From Streptomyces albus subsp. albus (GTDB lineage Bacteria; Actinomycetota; Actinomycetes; Streptomycetales; Streptomycetaceae): a stretch of 64,000 nt of DNA. The position numbers were made by a program, and so were the translations under genes. Below, piece after piece: positions 17,628 to 27,405 of this stretch (the stretch's first letter is position 1; every line of letters begins with the position of its first letter). The notes beneath the pieces are model-generated. The model saw only the letters and a list, made by a program, of their open reading frames with translations. It was not told the origin of the DNA and did not search any database. The stretch lies in contig NZ_JODR01000006.1 in assembly GCF_000725885.1 (NCBI RefSeq), forward strand, positions 192,618 to 256,617, written 5' to 3'.

Positions 17628-18842
17628 TCAGTGGGGGACGGTGGTGAGGGGGTCCGGGAGGGGGCCCGGGTCGCCGGTGCGGGCGAACGAGGCCCAGGCG
17701 GCGCGTACGGCCACGCCGAGGCGGTCGGTCTCCTCCCAGGGGGTGTCGCCGAGCATCGGGGAGCGGCGCCAGGCCGCGCGGGAGCCGAGCAGCAGCGGCA
17801 GTTCGAGGCAGTGGGTGGCGCCGAAGGGCGAACCGGCGGGGCGCCAGTCGAGGCGGTAGGTGGTCACGCGGGCGCCGGCCTGCCGCAGCCGGCCCGCGAA
17901 GCGGGCGAGCGGTTCCTCGTACTCACGGCGGGTGCTCGCGGCGACATCGCCGTCGCCGCCGACGAAGGCCGACATGTCGTCGGCGTTCCAGCCCTGGAGG
18001 ATGTCCAGACCTTCCGCACCGTCCAGGCCGGACTCGGCGTCGAGGTCCGCCGTGTCGAGGGGCGCCGTCCCGGTGACGGGGAGGAACGGGGGCTCCAGCG
18101 GGCTGCCGGTCTCCTGCGTGTGGGCGGCGGCCGTCCGGCGCTGCGCGGCCAGCAGGGCGTCCGGGTCCGCGGTGCGCGGATCGGTCCCCAGGAAGCCGGC
18201 GAACCGGCGGCCGACGGCACGGGACGCCTCCGGGGGGCGGGCGGCGATGGACAGGGGCGGGCTTTGCAGGACGGCGCGGTGGAAGAGCCCGCGCGCCGCG
18301 GGCACGGCCATCAGCAGCCGGATGGACAGGGCGCCGGCCGACTGCCCCAGGACGGTGACGTTGCCGGGGTCGCCGCCGAAGGCGGCGATGTGGTCGCGGA
18401 CCCAGCGGAGGGCTTCGAGCTGGTCGAACAGGCCGAGGTTGCCGTCGCTGACGCCGTCGAGGCACAGATAGCCCAGGGCGCCCAGCCGGTAGTTGACGCC
18501 GACGACGACCACGTCCTGCTCGGCGGCGAGCGCGCCGCCGTCGTACCAGTCGAGCAGCCCGGCCCCGCTGCTGAAGCCGCCGCCGTGGAGCCAGACGAGG
18601 ACGGGGCGGGCGCCCGCGTCCCGTGCGGGGGTGGTGACGGTGAGGTGGAGGCAGTCCTCACCGCGCGGGTGGGTGTCGAGCGGGGGCCCCATCACCGCGT
18701 CCAGCCGGGAGGGCGGCTGGGGGCAGATCCGTCCGCTCGACGGGCCGTCGCCGGACGGGTCCGTCACGGGGCGGGGGCGGGCGAAGCGTTCCGCTGTGGC
18801 GTAGCGGACCGGGCCGCTGCGGATCATCTGGGAGCTGTCCAT
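17628..18842 (-). CDS. Type-B carboxylesterase
   Basis: 404 residues of alpha/beta hydrolase. LVWLHGGGFSSGAG is the oxyanion-hole motif and FGGDPGNVTVLGQSAGALS holds the nucleophile Ser in GQSAG; a GEDCLHL segment typical of type-B carboxylesterases comes before both. The family usually has ~490-550 residues, so this is a short member. ATG 18842 overlaps the end of the MHS transporter gene by 19 bases, so both are co-transcribed. No signal peptide. The neighbouring 3-hydroxyanthranilate operon would allow a role on an ester or formamide precursor (for example N-formylkynurenine), but the sequence does not show this. Confidence 0.85.
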   Translation of the reverse strand: MDSSQMIRSGPVRYATAERFARPRPVTDPSGDGPSSGRICPQPPSRLDAVMGPPLDTHPRGEDCLHLTVTTPARDAGARPVLVWLHGGGFSSGAGLLDWYDGGALAAEQDVVVVGVNYRLGALGYLCLDGVSDGNLGLFDQLEALRWVRDHIAAFGGDPGNVTVLGQSAGALSIRLLMAVPAARGLFHRAVLQSPPLSIAARPPEASRAVGRRFAGFLGTDPRTADPDALLAAQRRTAAAHTQETGSPLEPPFLPVTGTAPLDTADLDAESGLDGAEGLDILQGWNADDMSAFVGGDGDVAASTRREYEEPLARFAGRLRQAGARVTTYRLDWRPAGSPFGATHCLELPLLLGSRAAWRRSPMLGDTPWEETDRLGVAVRAAWASFARTGDPGPLPDPLTTVPH

Positions 18843-20173
18843 GCCTCGTCTCCGATCTGGGGGCGTGCGGTCCGCGCCGGTGTCTCGGGCACCAGACGGA
18901 AGAGCGCCACCGCACCGGCGAGGCTGACGCCGCAGATGGCCACCAGGTACCAGGTGACGCCGGTCGAGGAGCCGCCCGAGTTGAGCAGCGCGGTGGAGAT
19001 CATAGGCGCGAGTCCGCCGCCGAGGATGGCTCCGGCCTGGAGGATCAGCGAGGAGCCGGAGTAGCGGACGTGCGCGGGGAAGGTGTCGGCGATGATGCTG
19101 CCCTGCACGCAGTGGGTGACGGGGATGATGAGGCCCATCCCGGCCAGGGCGATGACGGCCGGCCCGGCCGCGCCGGTGTCGAGCAGGGGGAAGAACGCGG
19201 CGCACCAGGCCAGGATCGCCACGGAGCCGCCGATGAACATCGTCCGTCGGCCGTACCGGTCGGCGACCCGGGTCCACACGGGGATGGTGGCGAACCACAG
19301 GACGGCGGCGCCGGTGACGCTGAGGACGAGGAACTGTTTGTCGTGGCCCAGTTGCTTGGTGCCGTAGGAGAGCGTGAACACCATGAAGACGTAGGCGACG
19401 GCCGAGTTCGCGACGACGGCGAGCAGGGTGAGGGCCAGCCGGGGGAAGCCGGCCTTGAGCGACTCGGCGAGCGGGAAGCGGACCACGTCGTCCTCTTCCA
19501 GCACGCGGTGGAAGGACGGGGACTCGGTGACGCGCAGCCGGATGGCGAGGCCGATCACGACGAGGACGAAGCTGAGCAGGAAGGGGATGCGCCAGCCCCA
19601 GCCGGTGAAGGCGGCGTCCCCGGTGAGGGCGTTGGTGCCCAGGAAGACCAGGTTGGCCAGGACGAGTCCGGCGGGCGTGCCCATCTGGGGGAATCCCGCG
19701 TACAGGTTCCGTTTGCCCTCGGGGGCGTGCTCCATGGACATCAAGGTGGCGCCGGCGCCCTCGCCGCCCAGACCGATGCCCTGGACGATGCGCAGGACCA
19801 CCAGCAGCACCGGGGCCCAGAAGCCGATCGTGTCGTAGGTGGGGATGACGCCGATGAGCGTGGAGCCGATGCCCATGAGGAGGAGGGAGACGACGAGGGT
19901 CGCCTTGCGTCCGACGCGGTCGCCGAAGTGGCCGAAGACCAGGCCGCCGAGGGGGCGGGCGACGAATCCGACGGCGAGCGTGCTGAAGGCGGCGAGGGTG
20001 CCGGCGGCGGGGCTGAGGGAGGGGAAGAACTGCTTGTCGAAGATGAGCGCGGCGGCGGTGCCGTAGAGGAAGAAGTCGTACCACTCCAGGGTGGTGCCGG
20101 CGAGGGTGGCGAGGGCGGTTCTGCCGGGGGCCGCGGCGGGCTCGGGTCTGTCGGGTCTCTCCGGGGTGCTCAT
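18824..20173 (-). CDS. MHS-family MFS transporter (aromatic/organic acid : proton symporter)
   Basis: This 449-residue, 12-helix transporter opens with TLEWYDFFLYGTAAALIF, the hallmark of the metabolite:H+ symporter family (shikimate, proline/betaine and aromatic acid carriers). The MFS loop motif GHFGDRVGRKATLV and the conserved RIVQGIGLGGEGAGA follow. I chose ATG 20173 because upstream residues are few and lack homology; a start at 20206 is possible, and neither has a good ribosome site. It is divergent from the 3-hydroxyanthranilate operon and likely imports anthranilate, kynurenine or a related aromatic acid (inference). Confidence 0.85.
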   Translation of the reverse strand: MSTPERPDRPEPAAAPGRTALATLAGTTLEWYDFFLYGTAAALIFDKQFFPSLSPAAGTLAAFSTLAVGFVARPLGGLVFGHFGDRVGRKATLVVSLLLMGIGSTLIGVIPTYDTIGFWAPVLLVVLRIVQGIGLGGEGAGATLMSMEHAPEGKRNLYAGFPQMGTPAGLVLANLVFLGTNALTGDAAFTGWGWRIPFLLSFVLVVIGLAIRLRVTESPSFHRVLEEDDVVRFPLAESLKAGFPRLALTLLAVVANSAVAYVFMVFTLSYGTKQLGHDKQFLVLSVTGAAVLWFATIPVWTRVADRYGRRTMFIGGSVAILAWCAAFFPLLDTGAAGPAVIALAGMGLIIPVTHCVQGSIIADTFPAHVRYSGSSLILQAGAILGGGLAPMISTALLNSGGSSTGVTWYLVAICGVSLAGAVALFRLVPETPARTARPQIGDEAWTAPR

Positions 20174-20228
20174 GGGGAGACAGTGACCCCGTGAGACATC
20201 ACACACAAATACCGGATTCGGACGCTGC

Positions 20229-20281
20229 CATAGCGGGGCGGTTATAGCGACCGAGCAACTCGATATAACTAGACCGCTATA
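20229..20281. promoter_or_regulatory. Divergent operator/promoter region of aromatic-catabolic genes
   Basis: An AT-rich island in the 164-base divergent gap. It holds TATAGCG at 20243-20249 facing CGCTATA at 20275-20281, a direct copy CATAGCG at 20229-20235, and a nested GTTATA/TATAAC pair at 20241-20246 and 20264-20269. Such interrupted dyads fit LysR-type sites; the LysR gene at 27406-28335 is the likely partner. Confidence 0.5.
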
Positions 20282-20337
20282 CGAGCGAGCGGAAAGCGCA
20301 TTTGCCAGGCATGGCGCGGGCTTTCAGAGTGGGGCCC

Positions 20338-21810
20338 ATGACGCCAGACACAGGGCGGTGGATCCGCAACTTCGTCGACGGGCACTTCGTCGAGCCCGAC
20401 GAGAACCGCAGCTTCGAGAACGTCGATCCGGCGACCGGCCGGGTGCACGCCCGCGTCCACGAAGCCGACAGAGCCCTCGTGGACCGCGCCGTGCAGGCGG
20501 GCCGGCGGGCGCTGGAGGGCTGGTCGGGCACCGCCGTCCGGGAGCGCACCGCGGTGCTGCGCAGGGCGGCCGACCTGATCGAGGAACGCTTCGAGGAGTT
20601 CGTCGCCGCCGAGATCGCCGACACCGGCAAGCCCGTCACCCAGGCCCGCGACCTGGACGTGGCCCGTGCCGTCGCCAACTTCCGCACGTTCGCCGACGTG
20701 GTGGCCGCCGCCGGAGTGGAGTCGTTCCTCACCGACCTGCCCGGCGGGCGGCAGGCCCTCAACTACGCGGTGCGCAAACCGCTCGGCGTCGTCGCGGTCA
20801 TCGTGCCGTGGAACCTGCCGCTGCTCCTGCTGACCTGGAAGGCCGCCCCCGCGCTGGCGTGCGGCAACACGGTGGTCGTCAAACCCAGCGAGGAGACCCC
20901 GGCAACCGCCGCGCTGCTGGCCGAGGTGCTGGCGGACGCCGGTCTGCCGGCCGGCGCCTACAACGTCGTACACGGCTTCGGCGCCGACTCGGCCGGTGAA
21001 CACCTCACCACGCACCCGGGCATCGACGGCGTCACCTTCACCGGCTCCTCGGCCACCGGCGCGCACGTCATGCGGACCGTCGCGCCCCGGGTCCGCCCCG
21101 TCTCCTTCGAACTCGGCGGCAAGAACGCGGCGATAGTCCTCCCCGACGCCGACCTCACCGAGACCCTGGACGGCCTGACCCGGTCGGTGTTCGCCAACAC
21201 CGGCCAGGTGTGCCTGTGCACCGAACGCGTCTACGTCCACCGGTCGGTGTTCGCCGACATCGCCGACGGACTGGTGGAGAGGGCCGGCGCCCTGCGCCTG
21301 GGCCGCCCGCTGGACGAGGCCACCACGACGGGACCGCTCATCTCCCAGGCGCACCGGGACAAGGTGCGCGGCTACTTCGCGCTGGCCGAGCAGTCCGGTG
21401 CCAAGGTCCTCACCGGCGGCGGCGTCCCCGAGCTGGGCGACGGCCTCGACGGCGGCTCCTGGATCGAGCCCACCTTGTGGACCGGGCTGACCAACACGGA
21501 CCGCCCCGTGCGCGAGGAGATCTTCGGCCCCGTCGCCGCGCTGATCCCCTTCGACGACGAGGACGAGGCCATCGCACTGGCCAACGACACCGACTACGGC
21601 CTGGCCGCCTCCGTGTGGACCCGCGACCTGCGGCGCGGACACCGCGTGGCGCAGGCGATGAACGTGGGCATGGCCTGGGTCAACACCTGGTTCCTGCGCG
21701 ATCTGCGCTCCCCCTTCGGCGGCGTCGGGCTCTCCGGCATCGGCCGTGAGGGCGGCGCCTCCTCCCTCCACTTCTACACCGAACCGACGAATGTGTGCGT
21801 GCACCTGTGA
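20338..21810 (+). CDS. nbaE: 2-Aminomuconic / 2-hydroxymuconic semialdehyde dehydrogenase
   Basis: 490-residue NAD-dependent aldehyde dehydrogenase from ATG 20338. Glu258 in FELGGKN is the general base and Cys292 in GQVC the nucleophile; VTFTGS marks the coenzyme-binding fold. It would oxidise 2-aminomuconate semialdehyde to 2-aminomuconate, the step after ACMS decarboxylase. Specificity rests on context: the operon also encodes 3-hydroxyanthranilate dioxygenase, ACMS decarboxylase and a RidA-type deaminase. A TTG start at 20302 gives 12 extra residues without family support. The stop overlaps the next gene by four bases. Confidence 0.85.
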   Translation: MTPDTGRWIRNFVDGHFVEPDENRSFENVDPATGRVHARVHEADRALVDRAVQAGRRALEGWSGTAVRERTAVLRRAADLIEERFEEFVAAEIADTGKPVTQARDLDVARAVANFRTFADVVAAAGVESFLTDLPGGRQALNYAVRKPLGVVAVIVPWNLPLLLLTWKAAPALACGNTVVVKPSEETPATAALLAEVLADAGLPAGAYNVVHGFGADSAGEHLTTHPGIDGVTFTGSSATGAHVMRTVAPRVRPVSFELGGKNAAIVLPDADLTETLDGLTRSVFANTGQVCLCTERVYVHRSVFADIADGLVERAGALRLGRPLDEATTTGPLISQAHRDKVRGYFALAEQSGAKVLTGGGVPELGDGLDGGSWIEPTLWTGLTNTDRPVREEIFGPVAALIPFDDEDEAIALANDTDYGLAASVWTRDLRRGHRVAQAMNVGMAWVNTWFLRDLRSPFGGVGLSGIGREGGASSLHFYTEPTNVCVHL

Positions 21811-22643
21811 CCGCTAGGACCACCACCGAAGGCGCCGGGGACGCCGCGCGGATCGACGACGTCGCCGCGCTGCTGACCGCCGCCGCGAAGACCCGCACCC
21901 CCTGCGCCCCGGTACGCGAACACCTGGGCGCCACCGACATCGACGCCGCCTACGAAGTGCAGCACCGGCTCGTGGCGGCCCGCACCGCGGCCGGCGCCCG
22001 CCGCGTCGGCGCCAAGATCGGACTGACGGCCCGTGCCGTGCAGCAGCAGTTCGGCGTCTTCCAGCCCGACTTCGGGGTGCTGTTCGCCGACATGGTGTAC
22101 GCGCACACCGAACCGGTGCCGCTCGGCCGGTTCCTCCAGCCGCGCGCCGAGGGCGAGATCGCCTTCGTCCTGGGCCGCGACCTGGACCTGCCCGGCACCA
22201 CCGTCGCCGATGTGCTGCGGGCCACCGACTTCGTGCTGCCCGCCATCGAGATCGTCGACTCGCGGATCGCCGGCTGGGACCTGGCCATCACCGACACGGT
22301 CGCCGACAACGCCTCCAGCGGCGCCGTCGTACTGGGCACCACGCCCTTCCGCCTCGACGGGCGCGACCTGGCCCGCGTCGGCATGACCCTGTACCACGAC
22401 GGCGAGCCCGTCTCCTTCGGCGCGGGCCACGCCTGCCTCGGCTCCCCCGTCGTCGCGGTGGCCTGGCTGGCCCGCGAAATGGAACAGCGCGGACAGCCGC
22501 TGCGCGCGGGCGACCTGGTGATGTCGGGCGCCCTCGGCCCCATGGTGCCGGTCGGCGGACCCGGCCGGTACCGGCTGGAGTTGGACGGACTCGGCGATGT
22601 CGAGGCCCTGATCGAGGCCGGCAACGAGGAGGAGGACGCATGA
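21807..22643 (+). CDS. nbaH: 2-Oxopent-4-enoate hydratase
   Basis: 278 residues of the fumarylacetoacetase-like hydratase/decarboxylase family (MhpD/DmpE type). Conserved stretches are KIGLTA near the metal-binding centre, the acidic EGEIAFVLG and IEIVDSRI...DTVADNASS. It adds water to 2-oxopent-4-enoate to give 4-hydroxy-2-oxovalerate, with Mg2+ or Mn2+. GTG 21807 sits in GTGA over the previous stop, and the gene's own stop overlaps the next ATG by four bases. A sister decarboxylase lies at 24633; I assign hydratase to this copy by operon order, and the two could be swapped. Confidence 0.8.
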   Translation: MTARTTTEGAGDAARIDDVAALLTAAAKTRTPCAPVREHLGATDIDAAYEVQHRLVAARTAAGARRVGAKIGLTARAVQQQFGVFQPDFGVLFADMVYAHTEPVPLGRFLQPRAEGEIAFVLGRDLDLPGTTVADVLRATDFVLPAIEIVDSRIAGWDLAITDTVADNASSGAVVLGTTPFRLDGRDLARVGMTLYHDGEPVSFGAGHACLGSPVVAVAWLAREMEQRGQPLRAGDLVMSGALGPMVPVGGPGRYRLELDGLGDVEALIEAGNEEEDA

Positions 22644-23599
22644 GCACGTCACCGGACGGCACGGTGCCCGTGGCCGTCATCGGCTCCGGCAACATCGGCA
22701 CCGACCTGATGATCAAGGTGCTGCGGCACTCCCCCACCCTCCGGATGGCGGCGATGGCCGGGATCGACCCGGACTCCGAAGGGCTCGCCCGCGCCGCCCG
22801 GCTGAAGGTGGCCACCACCCACGAGGGCGTCGACGGGCTGGCGGAGCTGCCGGGGTTCGACGAGGTGAAGGTGGTCTTCGACGCGACCTCCGCCAAGGCG
22901 CACGTCCACAACGCCGAGGTGGCCCGGCGGCACGGCAAGCTGATGATCGACCTGACCCCGGCCGCCCTGGGGCCGTTCGTGGTCCCGCCGGTCAATCTGG
23001 ACGCGCACCGGGACGCGGACGACGTCAACATGGTGACCTGCGGAGGCCAGGCCACGGTGCCCGTTGTCGCCGCCGTCTCACGCGTCGTGCCCGTCGTGTA
23101 CGCGGAGATCGTCGCCTCCCTCTCCTCCCGTTCGGCGGGCCCCGGCACCCGCGCCAACATCGACGAGTTCACCGAGACCACGGCCGAGGCGCTCCGCACG
23201 GTCGGCGGCGCGCAGGCCGGCAAGGCGATCATCGTCCTCAACCCGGCCGAACCGCCCCTGGTGATGCGCGACACCGTCTACTGCGTCGTCGAGGGCGAGC
23301 TGTCGGAGCGGACCCGCGAGCGGACAGCCGACTCGGTGGCAGCCATGGCGCAGGCCGTCCGCGCGTATGTGCCCGGCTACCGGCTCAAGCAGCGGGTCCA
23401 GTTCGACCCGGTCGAGGACGCCCTGGTCCCCGGGCTGGGCCGACGGGTCTCCGGCACCCGGGTCTCGGTCTTCCTGGAGGTGCGCGGCGCGGGCCACTAC
23501 CTGCCCGACTACGCCGGAAACCTCGACATCATGACCGCCGCGGCCGTCCGCACCGCCGAGAAGACCGCCGCACTACGAGGATGGGTGAAGCCGGCATGA
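22640..23599 (+). CDS. nbaJ: Acetaldehyde dehydrogenase (acylating)
   Basis: 319 residues matching MhpF/DmpF/BphJ in length and pattern. The N-terminal NAD-binding [16 protein letters not shown] is followed by the catalytic Cys134 in CGGQAT. It converts acetaldehyde, NAD+ and CoA to acetyl-CoA and normally forms a channelling complex with the aldolase encoded next. ATG overlaps the hydratase stop (ATGA). Confidence 0.95.
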   Translation: MSTSPDGTVPVAVIGSGNIGTDLMIKVLRHSPTLRMAAMAGIDPDSEGLARAARLKVATTHEGVDGLAELPGFDEVKVVFDATSAKAHVHNAEVARRHGKLMIDLTPAALGPFVVPPVNLDAHRDADDVNMVTCGGQATVPVVAAVSRVVPVVYAEIVASLSSRSAGPGTRANIDEFTETTAEALRTVGGAQAGKAIIVLNPAEPPLVMRDTVYCVVEGELSERTRERTADSVAAMAQAVRAYVPGYRLKQRVQFDPVEDALVPGLGRRVSGTRVSVFLEVRGAGHYLPDYAGNLDIMTAAAVRTAEKTAALRGWVKPA

Positions 23600-24636
23600 A
23601 GCTGTACGTCCAGGATGTGACCCTGCGGGACGGCATGCACGCCATGGGCCACGCCTACACCGTCGACCAGGTGCGCGCCGTCGTCGCCGCCGTGGACAAG
23701 GCCGGTGTCGCCGCCGTTGAGGTCGCGCACGGCGACGGCCTGGGCGGCTCCAGCGCCACCTACGGCTTCGGCGCCCACACCGACGAGGAGTGGATCGAGG
23801 CCGCCGCCGAGGTCGTGGAGAACGCCAGGCTGACGACGCTGCTGCTGCCCGGCATCGGCACCATCGACGATCTGCGCCGCGCCTACGACCTGGGGGTGCG
23901 CAGCGTCCGCGTCGCCACCCACTGCACCGAGGCCGATGTGGCCGCCCAGCACATCGGCTGGGCCCGCGAGCACGGTATGGACGTGGCGGGCTTCTTGATG
24001 ATGAGCCACCTCAACACCCCCGAGGGGCTGGCCGGTCAGGCGGCGCTGATGGAGTCCTACGGTGCGCACTGCGTGTACGTCACCGACTCGGGCGGCCGGC
24101 TGACCATGCGGGACGTGGCCGAGCGGATCGACGCCTACCGGCAGGTGCTGGACGCCGGGACCGAGATCGGCATCCACGCGCACGAGAACCTGTCGCTGTC
24201 GGTCGCCAACAGCGTGACCGCCGTGGAGCACGGCGCCTTCCGCGTCGATGTGGCCCTGGCCGGCCAGGGCGCCGGCGCGGGCAACTGCCCCGCCGAGGCG
24301 TTCGTCGCCGTCGCCGACCTGCTGGGCTGGGAGCACGGCTGCGACCTGTTCGCCCTCCAGGACGCCGCCGACGACATCGTGCGCCCGCTGCGCAACCGCC
24401 CCGTCCAGGTGGACAGGGAGACCCTCACCCTCGGCTACGCCGGTGTGTACTCCAGCTTCGCGCTGCACGCCGAACGCGCCGCACAGCGCTACGGGCTCGA
24501 CACCCGGGACATCCTGCTGGAGATCGGCCGGCGCCAGATGGTGGGCGGCCAGGAGGACATGATCGTGGACATCGCACTGGACCTGGCCGCACGGCGCGAC
24601 GCCGCGGCCGGCCCCGCGGAAGGGAGCGACCGGTGA
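23596..24636 (+). CDS. nbaI: 4-Hydroxy-2-oxovalerate aldolase
   Basis: The 346-residue DmpG/BphI-type class II aldolase splits 4-hydroxy-2-oxovalerate into pyruvate and acetaldehyde. The HMGL-like barrel starts with [12 protein letters not shown] (metal-binding Asp and substrate-binding residues) and later shows [15 protein letters not shown] with two metal-ligand histidines. I chose ATG 23596 because it overlaps the previous stop by four bases and gives the family start; an ATG at 23581 adds five residues. It should pair physically with the acylating dehydrogenase encoded just upstream. Confidence 0.95.
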   Translation: MKLYVQDVTLRDGMHAMGHAYTVDQVRAVVAAVDKAGVAAVEVAHGDGLGGSSATYGFGAHTDEEWIEAAAEVVENARLTTLLLPGIGTIDDLRRAYDLGVRSVRVATHCTEADVAAQHIGWAREHGMDVAGFLMMSHLNTPEGLAGQAALMESYGAHCVYVTDSGGRLTMRDVAERIDAYRQVLDAGTEIGIHAHENLSLSVANSVTAVEHGAFRVDVALAGQGAGAGNCPAEAFVAVADLLGWEHGCDLFALQDAADDIVRPLRNRPVQVDRETLTLGYAGVYSSFALHAERAAQRYGLDTRDILLEIGRRQMVGGQEDMIVDIALDLAARRDAAAGPAEGSDR

Positions 24637-25397
24637 TCGACGTGGGGACGACCGGGGAACTGGCCGCGCGGCTCGACGCGGCGTGCACCTCGCGCACCGA
24701 CACCCCCAGTCTCGCCGACAGCCACACGTTCGACATCGCGGACGCCTACGCGATCCAGGCGGCACTGCTCGCCCGGCGCGAGGCGCGCGGCGAACGCGTC
24801 ACCGGCGTGAAACTGGGCTTCACCAGCAAGGCCAAGATGGCGCAGATGGGGGTCTCCGACGTCATCGTCGGGCGGCTCACCGACGCCATGCGGCTGGCGG
24901 ACGGCGCCGATGTGGACCTCGGCCGCTTCATCCACCCCAAGGTGGAGCCGGAGGTCGCCTACCGGCTGAGCCGCGATGTGGACGCGGACGACACGGCGCT
25001 CGACATCGAAACGTGCGTGGACGCGGTCGCACCCGCCCTGGAGATCATCGACTCCCGCTACCGCGACTTCCGGTTCACGTACGAGGACGTGGTCGCCGAC
25101 AACACCTCGGCCGCCGCCTACGCGGTCGGTGCCTGGCGGCCCGTGCAGGACGTGACGAACCGGGCCGTGCGGCTGCTGGCCGGCGGCCGGGAGGCGGTCG
25201 GCTCCACCTCCGCGATCCTGGGCGCCCCGGTGCGCGCGCTGCACGCCCTGCGGGAGATGTGCCGCCGCCACCGCATCCCGCTGCGCGCCGGACAGGTCGT
25301 GCTCGCGGGCGCGGCGACGGCCGCCGTACCGCTGGGCGCGGGCGTCACCACCTGTGACGTCGCCGGGCTCGGCACGGTCTCGGTCCGGGGGGTGTGA
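24633..25397 (+). CDS. nbaG: 4-Oxalocrotonate decarboxylase
   Basis: 254 residues, homologous to the hydratase at 21807 (shared E-I-I-D-S-R and VADNTS motifs). It would decarboxylate 2-oxohex-3-enedioate (4-oxalocrotonate) to 2-oxopent-4-enoate. [16 protein letters not shown] and the shorter length match the decarboxylase branch (DmpH/AmnE), though the split is not certain by eye. GTG 24633 overlaps the aldolase stop, and its own stop shares one base with the next ATG. Confidence 0.8.
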   Translation: MIDVGTTGELAARLDAACTSRTDTPSLADSHTFDIADAYAIQAALLARREARGERVTGVKLGFTSKAKMAQMGVSDVIVGRLTDAMRLADGADVDLGRFIHPKVEPEVAYRLSRDVDADDTALDIETCVDAVAPALEIIDSRYRDFRFTYEDVVADNTSAAAYAVGAWRPVQDVTNRAVRLLAGGREAVGSTSAILGAPVRALHALREMCRRHRIPLRAGQVVLAGAATAAVPLGAGVTTCDVAGLGTVSVRGV

Positions 25398-25849
25398 TGA
25401 GCCGGGCACACGTCGTCCCGGGCAAGGCCACGCCCCGGGGCCGCTTCCCGCATGTCAAGGTCGTCGGAGACACCGAGAAGTTCGTCTTCGTCTCCGGCAC
25501 CAGTTCACGCCGTCCCGACAACACCTTCGTCGGCGTCGAGACCGACGAGATGGGCACGACGAACCTCGACATCCGGGCGCAGACCCGGGCGGTGATCGAG
25601 AACATCCGGGACATCCTCGCCGAGGTCGGCGCGGACCTGTCCGACGTCGTGCAGCTCACCACCTACCTGGTGTCCATGAACGACTTCGGCGGATACAACG
25701 AGGTCTACGGAGAGTTCTTCGACGAGAACGGCCCGACGCGCACCACCGTGGCCGTGCACCAGCTGCCGCACCCGCATCTGCTCATCGAGATCCAGGCCAT
25801 GGCACACCTCCCCCGTACCGACCGCACCACCGCACAGGAGCACTCATGA
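25397..25849 (+). CDS. nbaF: 2-Aminomuconate deaminase (RidA/YjgF family)
   Basis: A 150-residue RidA-fold protein: [12 protein letters not shown] and [30 protein letters not shown] are characteristic. The last part, [14 protein letters not shown], carries the usual Glu of the active pocket. AmnD-type members remove ammonia from 2-aminomuconate to give 4-oxalocrotonate. This role is supported by the flanking decarboxylase and 3-hydroxyanthranilate dioxygenase genes. ATG 25397 is in TGATG overlap; the GTG at 25394 is an alternative. Confidence 0.85.
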   Translation: MSRAHVVPGKATPRGRFPHVKVVGDTEKFVFVSGTSSRRPDNTFVGVETDEMGTTNLDIRAQTRAVIENIRDILAEVGADLSDVVQLTTYLVSMNDFGGYNEVYGEFFDENGPTRTTVAVHQLPHPHLLIEIQAMAHLPRTDRTTAQEHS

Positions 25850-26367
25850 CCGACATCCCCGAGGTCATCGACTTCAAGGGCTGGATCAGCGAGCACGAGC
25901 ACCTGCTCAAGCCGCCGGTGAACAACCGCACCATGTCGCTGGGCAAGGACTTCATCGTCCAGGTCGTCGGCGGCCCCAACCAGCGCACCGACTACCACCT
26001 CGACCCGTACGAGGAGTGGTTCTACCAGCTCAAGGGCGATATGCACGTCAACCTGATGACGGACGAGGGCCCGCGGACCGTGCACATCGAGGAGGGCCAG
26101 GTCTGGCTGCTCCCCGGCAATGTGCCGCACTCGCCGCAGCGGCCCGACCCCGACTCCATCGGGCTGGTCATCGAGCGGGTCCGCGAGGAGGGCACGCTGG
26201 AGAAGTTCCTGTGGTACTGCCCGGAGTGCTCGGCGCTCGTCCACGAGGTGGAGCTCCAGGTCAACGACATCGTGGCCGATCTGCCGCCGGTCTTCGAGAG
26301 CTTCTACGCGGACGAGCAGGCCCGCACCTGCCCCAAGTGCGCCTTCCTCCACCCCGGGAAGGGCTGA
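25846..26367 (+). CDS. nbaC: 3-Hydroxyanthranilate 3,4-dioxygenase
   Basis: 173 residues, the normal bacterial length. It opens the ring of 3-hydroxyanthranilate with O2 to 2-amino-3-carboxymuconate semialdehyde. Cupin Fe(II) ligands are visible as His51, Glu57 and His95 ([12 protein letters not shown], then [10 protein letters not shown]). The C-terminal rubredoxin-like second iron site of bacterial enzymes is complete: Cys125, Cys128, Cys162 and Cys165. ATG 25846 overlaps the previous stop and has CAGGAG upstream. This gene fixes the substrate of the whole operon. Confidence 0.95.
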   Translation: MTDIPEVIDFKGWISEHEHLLKPPVNNRTMSLGKDFIVQVVGGPNQRTDYHLDPYEEWFYQLKGDMHVNLMTDEGPRTVHIEEGQVWLLPGNVPHSPQRPDPDSIGLVIERVREEGTLEKFLWYCPECSALVHEVELQVNDIVADLPPVFESFYADEQARTCPKCAFLHPGKG

Positions 26368-26370
26368 TTC

Positions 26371-27363
26371 GTGAACCGCGTGATCGACGTCCATACGCAT
26401 TACGTGCCCCGGGGCTGGCCCGACCTGAGCGCCGACGCCGGCCCCGACGCACCGTGGCTGCGGATCGAGTCCGAAGCCGAGGCCATGATCATGATGGGCT
26501 CGAAGGAGTTCCGCCGTATCCAGGCCGACTGCTGGGACGCTCAGGTACGGCTGCGGGACATGGACGCGGACGGGGTGGAGACCCAGGTGGTCTCCCCCAC
26601 CCCGGCGTTCTTCACCTACGGACGCAGCGGCGAACAGGCGGCGAGGATAGCCCGGATCTTCAACGATCTGGCGCTGGAGATCACCGCTCCGGCCGGTGAC
26701 CGGCTCGTCCCGTTCTGCCAGGTCCCGTTGCAGGACCCGGACGCCGCCTGCCGCGAGCTGGAACGCAGCATCGCCAACGGGCACCGCGGCGTCGAGATCG
26801 GCAACCACGTGGGCGACCTCGACCTGGACAGCGAAGGCGTCGTCACCTTCCTCCAGCACTGCGCCGCCCTGGACGTGCCCGTCTTCGTGCACCCGTGGGA
26901 CATGGCCTCCTCGCCCCGGCTCGACCGGTGGATGGCGCAGTGGCTCACGGCGATGCCCGCCGAGACGCACCTGTCCATCCTGGCGCTGATCCTGGGCGGG
27001 GTCTTCGACCGGGTGGACGAGCGGCTGAAGATCTGTTTCGCGCACGGCGGCGGTTCGTTCGCCTTCTGGCTGGGCCGGATGGAGAACGCCTGGCACGGCC
27101 GCAACGACGTGATCGGCACCTCCGAGCACCCCCCGTCGCACTACCTGGGCCGCTTCTACGTGGACTCCGTCGTCTTCGACGAGCGGGCCTTGCGGCTGCT
27201 GGTGGAGACGGTGGGCGCGGACCGGGTGATGGTCGGCAGCGACTACCCCTACCCGCTGGGTGAGCGCCCGGTGGGCGAGGTGGTCCGCAAGAGCGCCTTC
27301 CTGGACGACGAGGTGCGCCGGCGCATCACCCGCGGCAACGCGGAACGCTATCTGGGGCTGTGA
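26371..27363 (+). CDS. nbaD: 2-Amino-3-carboxymuconate-6-semialdehyde decarboxylase (ACMSD)
   Basis: A 330-residue amidohydrolase-fold decarboxylase. Metal ligands can be seen as His8 and His10 (DVHTHYVP), a His in FVHPWDM, a His in CFAHGGGSFAFWLGR and Asp in GSDYPYPLG. The family decarboxylates ACMS to 2-aminomuconate semialdehyde with Zn2+, diverting it from spontaneous quinolinate formation. GTG 26371 is three bases past the dioxygenase stop. It is the last gene of the operon, facing a LysR gene. Confidence 0.95.
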   Translation: MNRVIDVHTHYVPRGWPDLSADAGPDAPWLRIESEAEAMIMMGSKEFRRIQADCWDAQVRLRDMDADGVETQVVSPTPAFFTYGRSGEQAARIARIFNDLALEITAPAGDRLVPFCQVPLQDPDAACRELERSIANGHRGVEIGNHVGDLDLDSEGVVTFLQHCAALDVPVFVHPWDMASSPRLDRWMAQWLTAMPAETHLSILALILGGVFDRVDERLKICFAHGGGSFAFWLGRMENAWHGRNDVIGTSEHPPSHYLGRFYVDSVVFDERALRLLVETVGADRVMVGSDYPYPLGERPVGEVVRKSAFLDDEVRRRITRGNAERYLGL

Positions 27364-27405
27364 CCCCGCCGGGCCCACGGTCCGCCCCCGGCGCCCCGGC
27401 TCGGC

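Noticed and set aside
18843..20084. Extension of the esterase frame through the MHS transporter gene
   Set aside because: That part is the off-frame translation of the transporter; ATG 18842 gives the normal esterase start.
20302..20337. TTG start giving 12 extra residues on the aldehyde dehydrogenase
   Set aside because: No ribosome site and no family residues there; ATG 20338 fits the family start.
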